A stretch of DNA of 5,484 nucleotides from Clostridiales bacterium (GTDB taxonomy: Bacteria > Bacillota > Clostridia > Oscillospirales > Oscillospiraceae): assembly GCA_003522945.1 (NCBI GenBank), contig DPHR01000074.1, positions 1 through 5,484 on the forward strand, written 5' to 3'. Numbering within the stretch: the stretch's first letter is position 1; each line of letters starts with the position of its first letter. Under the pieces are notes generated by a model. That model was not told the DNA's origin, made no database searches, and saw only the letters and a program-made list of their open reading frames with translations. The translations under genes and the position numbers were made by a program. Positions 5,002-5,484 of this stretch are shown piece by piece.

Positions 5002-5484
5002 ATGAAGCGAAGCTGGTTTTTGATCGTCCTGTGCCTGCCGCTTCTGCTGTGCGGCTGTGCGCAAAAAAGCGCGGAGCGCGAATTTTTTGCCATGGACACC
5101 GTCATGCAGCTGCGCGCCTATGGCCCGGCGGCAGAGGATGCGCTGGCGCAGGCGGAAGCTGAAATTTACCGGCTGGAGGGCGTGCTTTCCTGCCGGGACG
5201 AACAAGCGGCGCTGGCCCGGCTGAACGAAACGGGCGGCGGAACAGCCGGTGAGGAGACGGCAGCGCTTTTACAGACGGCGCTGACGCTCTGCGAACAGAC
5301 CGGCGGCGCCTATGACCCGGCGCTCGGCGCGCTTTCGGAAGCGTGGGGCTTTTCGACCAGTGCGTACCGCGTGCCGGAGCCGGATGCGCTGGCCGAGGCC
5401 ATGCAGAGCTCCGAAGCCAGGCTTGTGCAGCTGGACGGTATCTCCGTGACGCTGACAAACGGCGCGCAGCTCGACCTCGGCGGC
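5002..5484 (+). CDS. apbE: FAD:protein FMN transferase (ApbE family) lipoprotein, 5' part
   Basis: The first 161 codons are present and the frame stays open to the right edge. ApbE enzymes use FAD to attach FMN to Ser/Thr of extracytoplasmic redox proteins, such as Rnf/Nqr subunits or FMN-binding-domain proteins, with Mg2+. A basic start and hydrophobic stretch end in a lipobox (LCGC, residues 16-19), so C19 should be lipidated and the protein anchored outside the membrane. Family blocks are FFAMDTVMQLRAYG (28-41), TGGAYDPALGALSEAWGF (100-117) and the start of the DLGG motif (158-161). Full-length members are about 330-360 residues, so a little under half is visible. The later metal-binding residues lie beyond the window. 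The ATG is supported by AAAGGA (4990-4995) 6 bases upstream. The target flavoprotein is not in the window; the next genes downstream may reveal it. Confidence 0.93.
   Translation, partial: MKRSWFLIVLCLPLLLCGCAQKSAEREFFAMDTVMQLRAYGPAAEDALAQAEAEIYRLEGVLSCRDEQAALARLNETGGGTAGEETAALLQTALTLCEQTGGAYDPALGALSEAWGFSTSAYRVPEPDALAEAMQSSEARLVQLDGISVTLTNGAQLDLGG

Overview
The window reads as chromosomal DNA from a GC-rich, low-branching Firmicute, most likely a gut-type Clostridia/Oscillospiraceae-like bacterium. The reasons are strong AGGAGG-type ribosome binding sites, a YkuD L,D-transpeptidase of the clostridial membrane-anchored type, an AbrB/SpoVT-fold regulator, a PF06838 ('aluminum resistance'/methionine gamma-lyase-like) PLP enzyme, and strongly GC-biased third codon positions with AT-rich intergenic spacers. 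Species assignment is inference.

Layout, left to right. Positions 1-204 (minus strand) hold the first 63 codons of an RlmA-type 23S rRNA guanine methyltransferase. It has its zinc finger but is cut off by an AT-rich stretch carrying a stop codon. Positions 205-375 are a compact divergent promoter region with two good sigma-A-like promoters back to back. Positions 376-2028 (plus strand) encode a 550-residue membrane-anchored L,D-transpeptidase. A perfect 16-bp-stem terminator (2032-2066) separates it from a convergent DMT/EamA transporter gene (2076-2999, minus). Positions 3024-3204 contain no gene but hold a striking composite inverted repeat (3062-3168) and an adjacent small hairpin. Positions 3205-4725 (minus strand) form a two-gene operon: an AbrB-fold DNA-binding protein followed, 3 bases later, by the PF06838 PLP enzyme. 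A 276-base AT-rich divergent spacer (4726-5001) leads to an ApbE-type FAD:protein FMN transferase lipoprotein (5002 onward, plus), which runs off the right edge.

These look like independent housekeeping or accessory loci rather than one pathway: cell-wall cross-linking, small-molecule transport, amino-acid-type PLP chemistry under a local regulator, and flavinylation of extracytoplasmic electron-transfer proteins. I see no CRISPR array, tRNA, rRNA, transposase or phage gene. I did not find a convincing novel multi-gene system. The observations most worth a second look are the composite repeat, the abrupt truncation of the methyltransferase gene, and the tight coupling of the regulator with the PF06838 enzyme.
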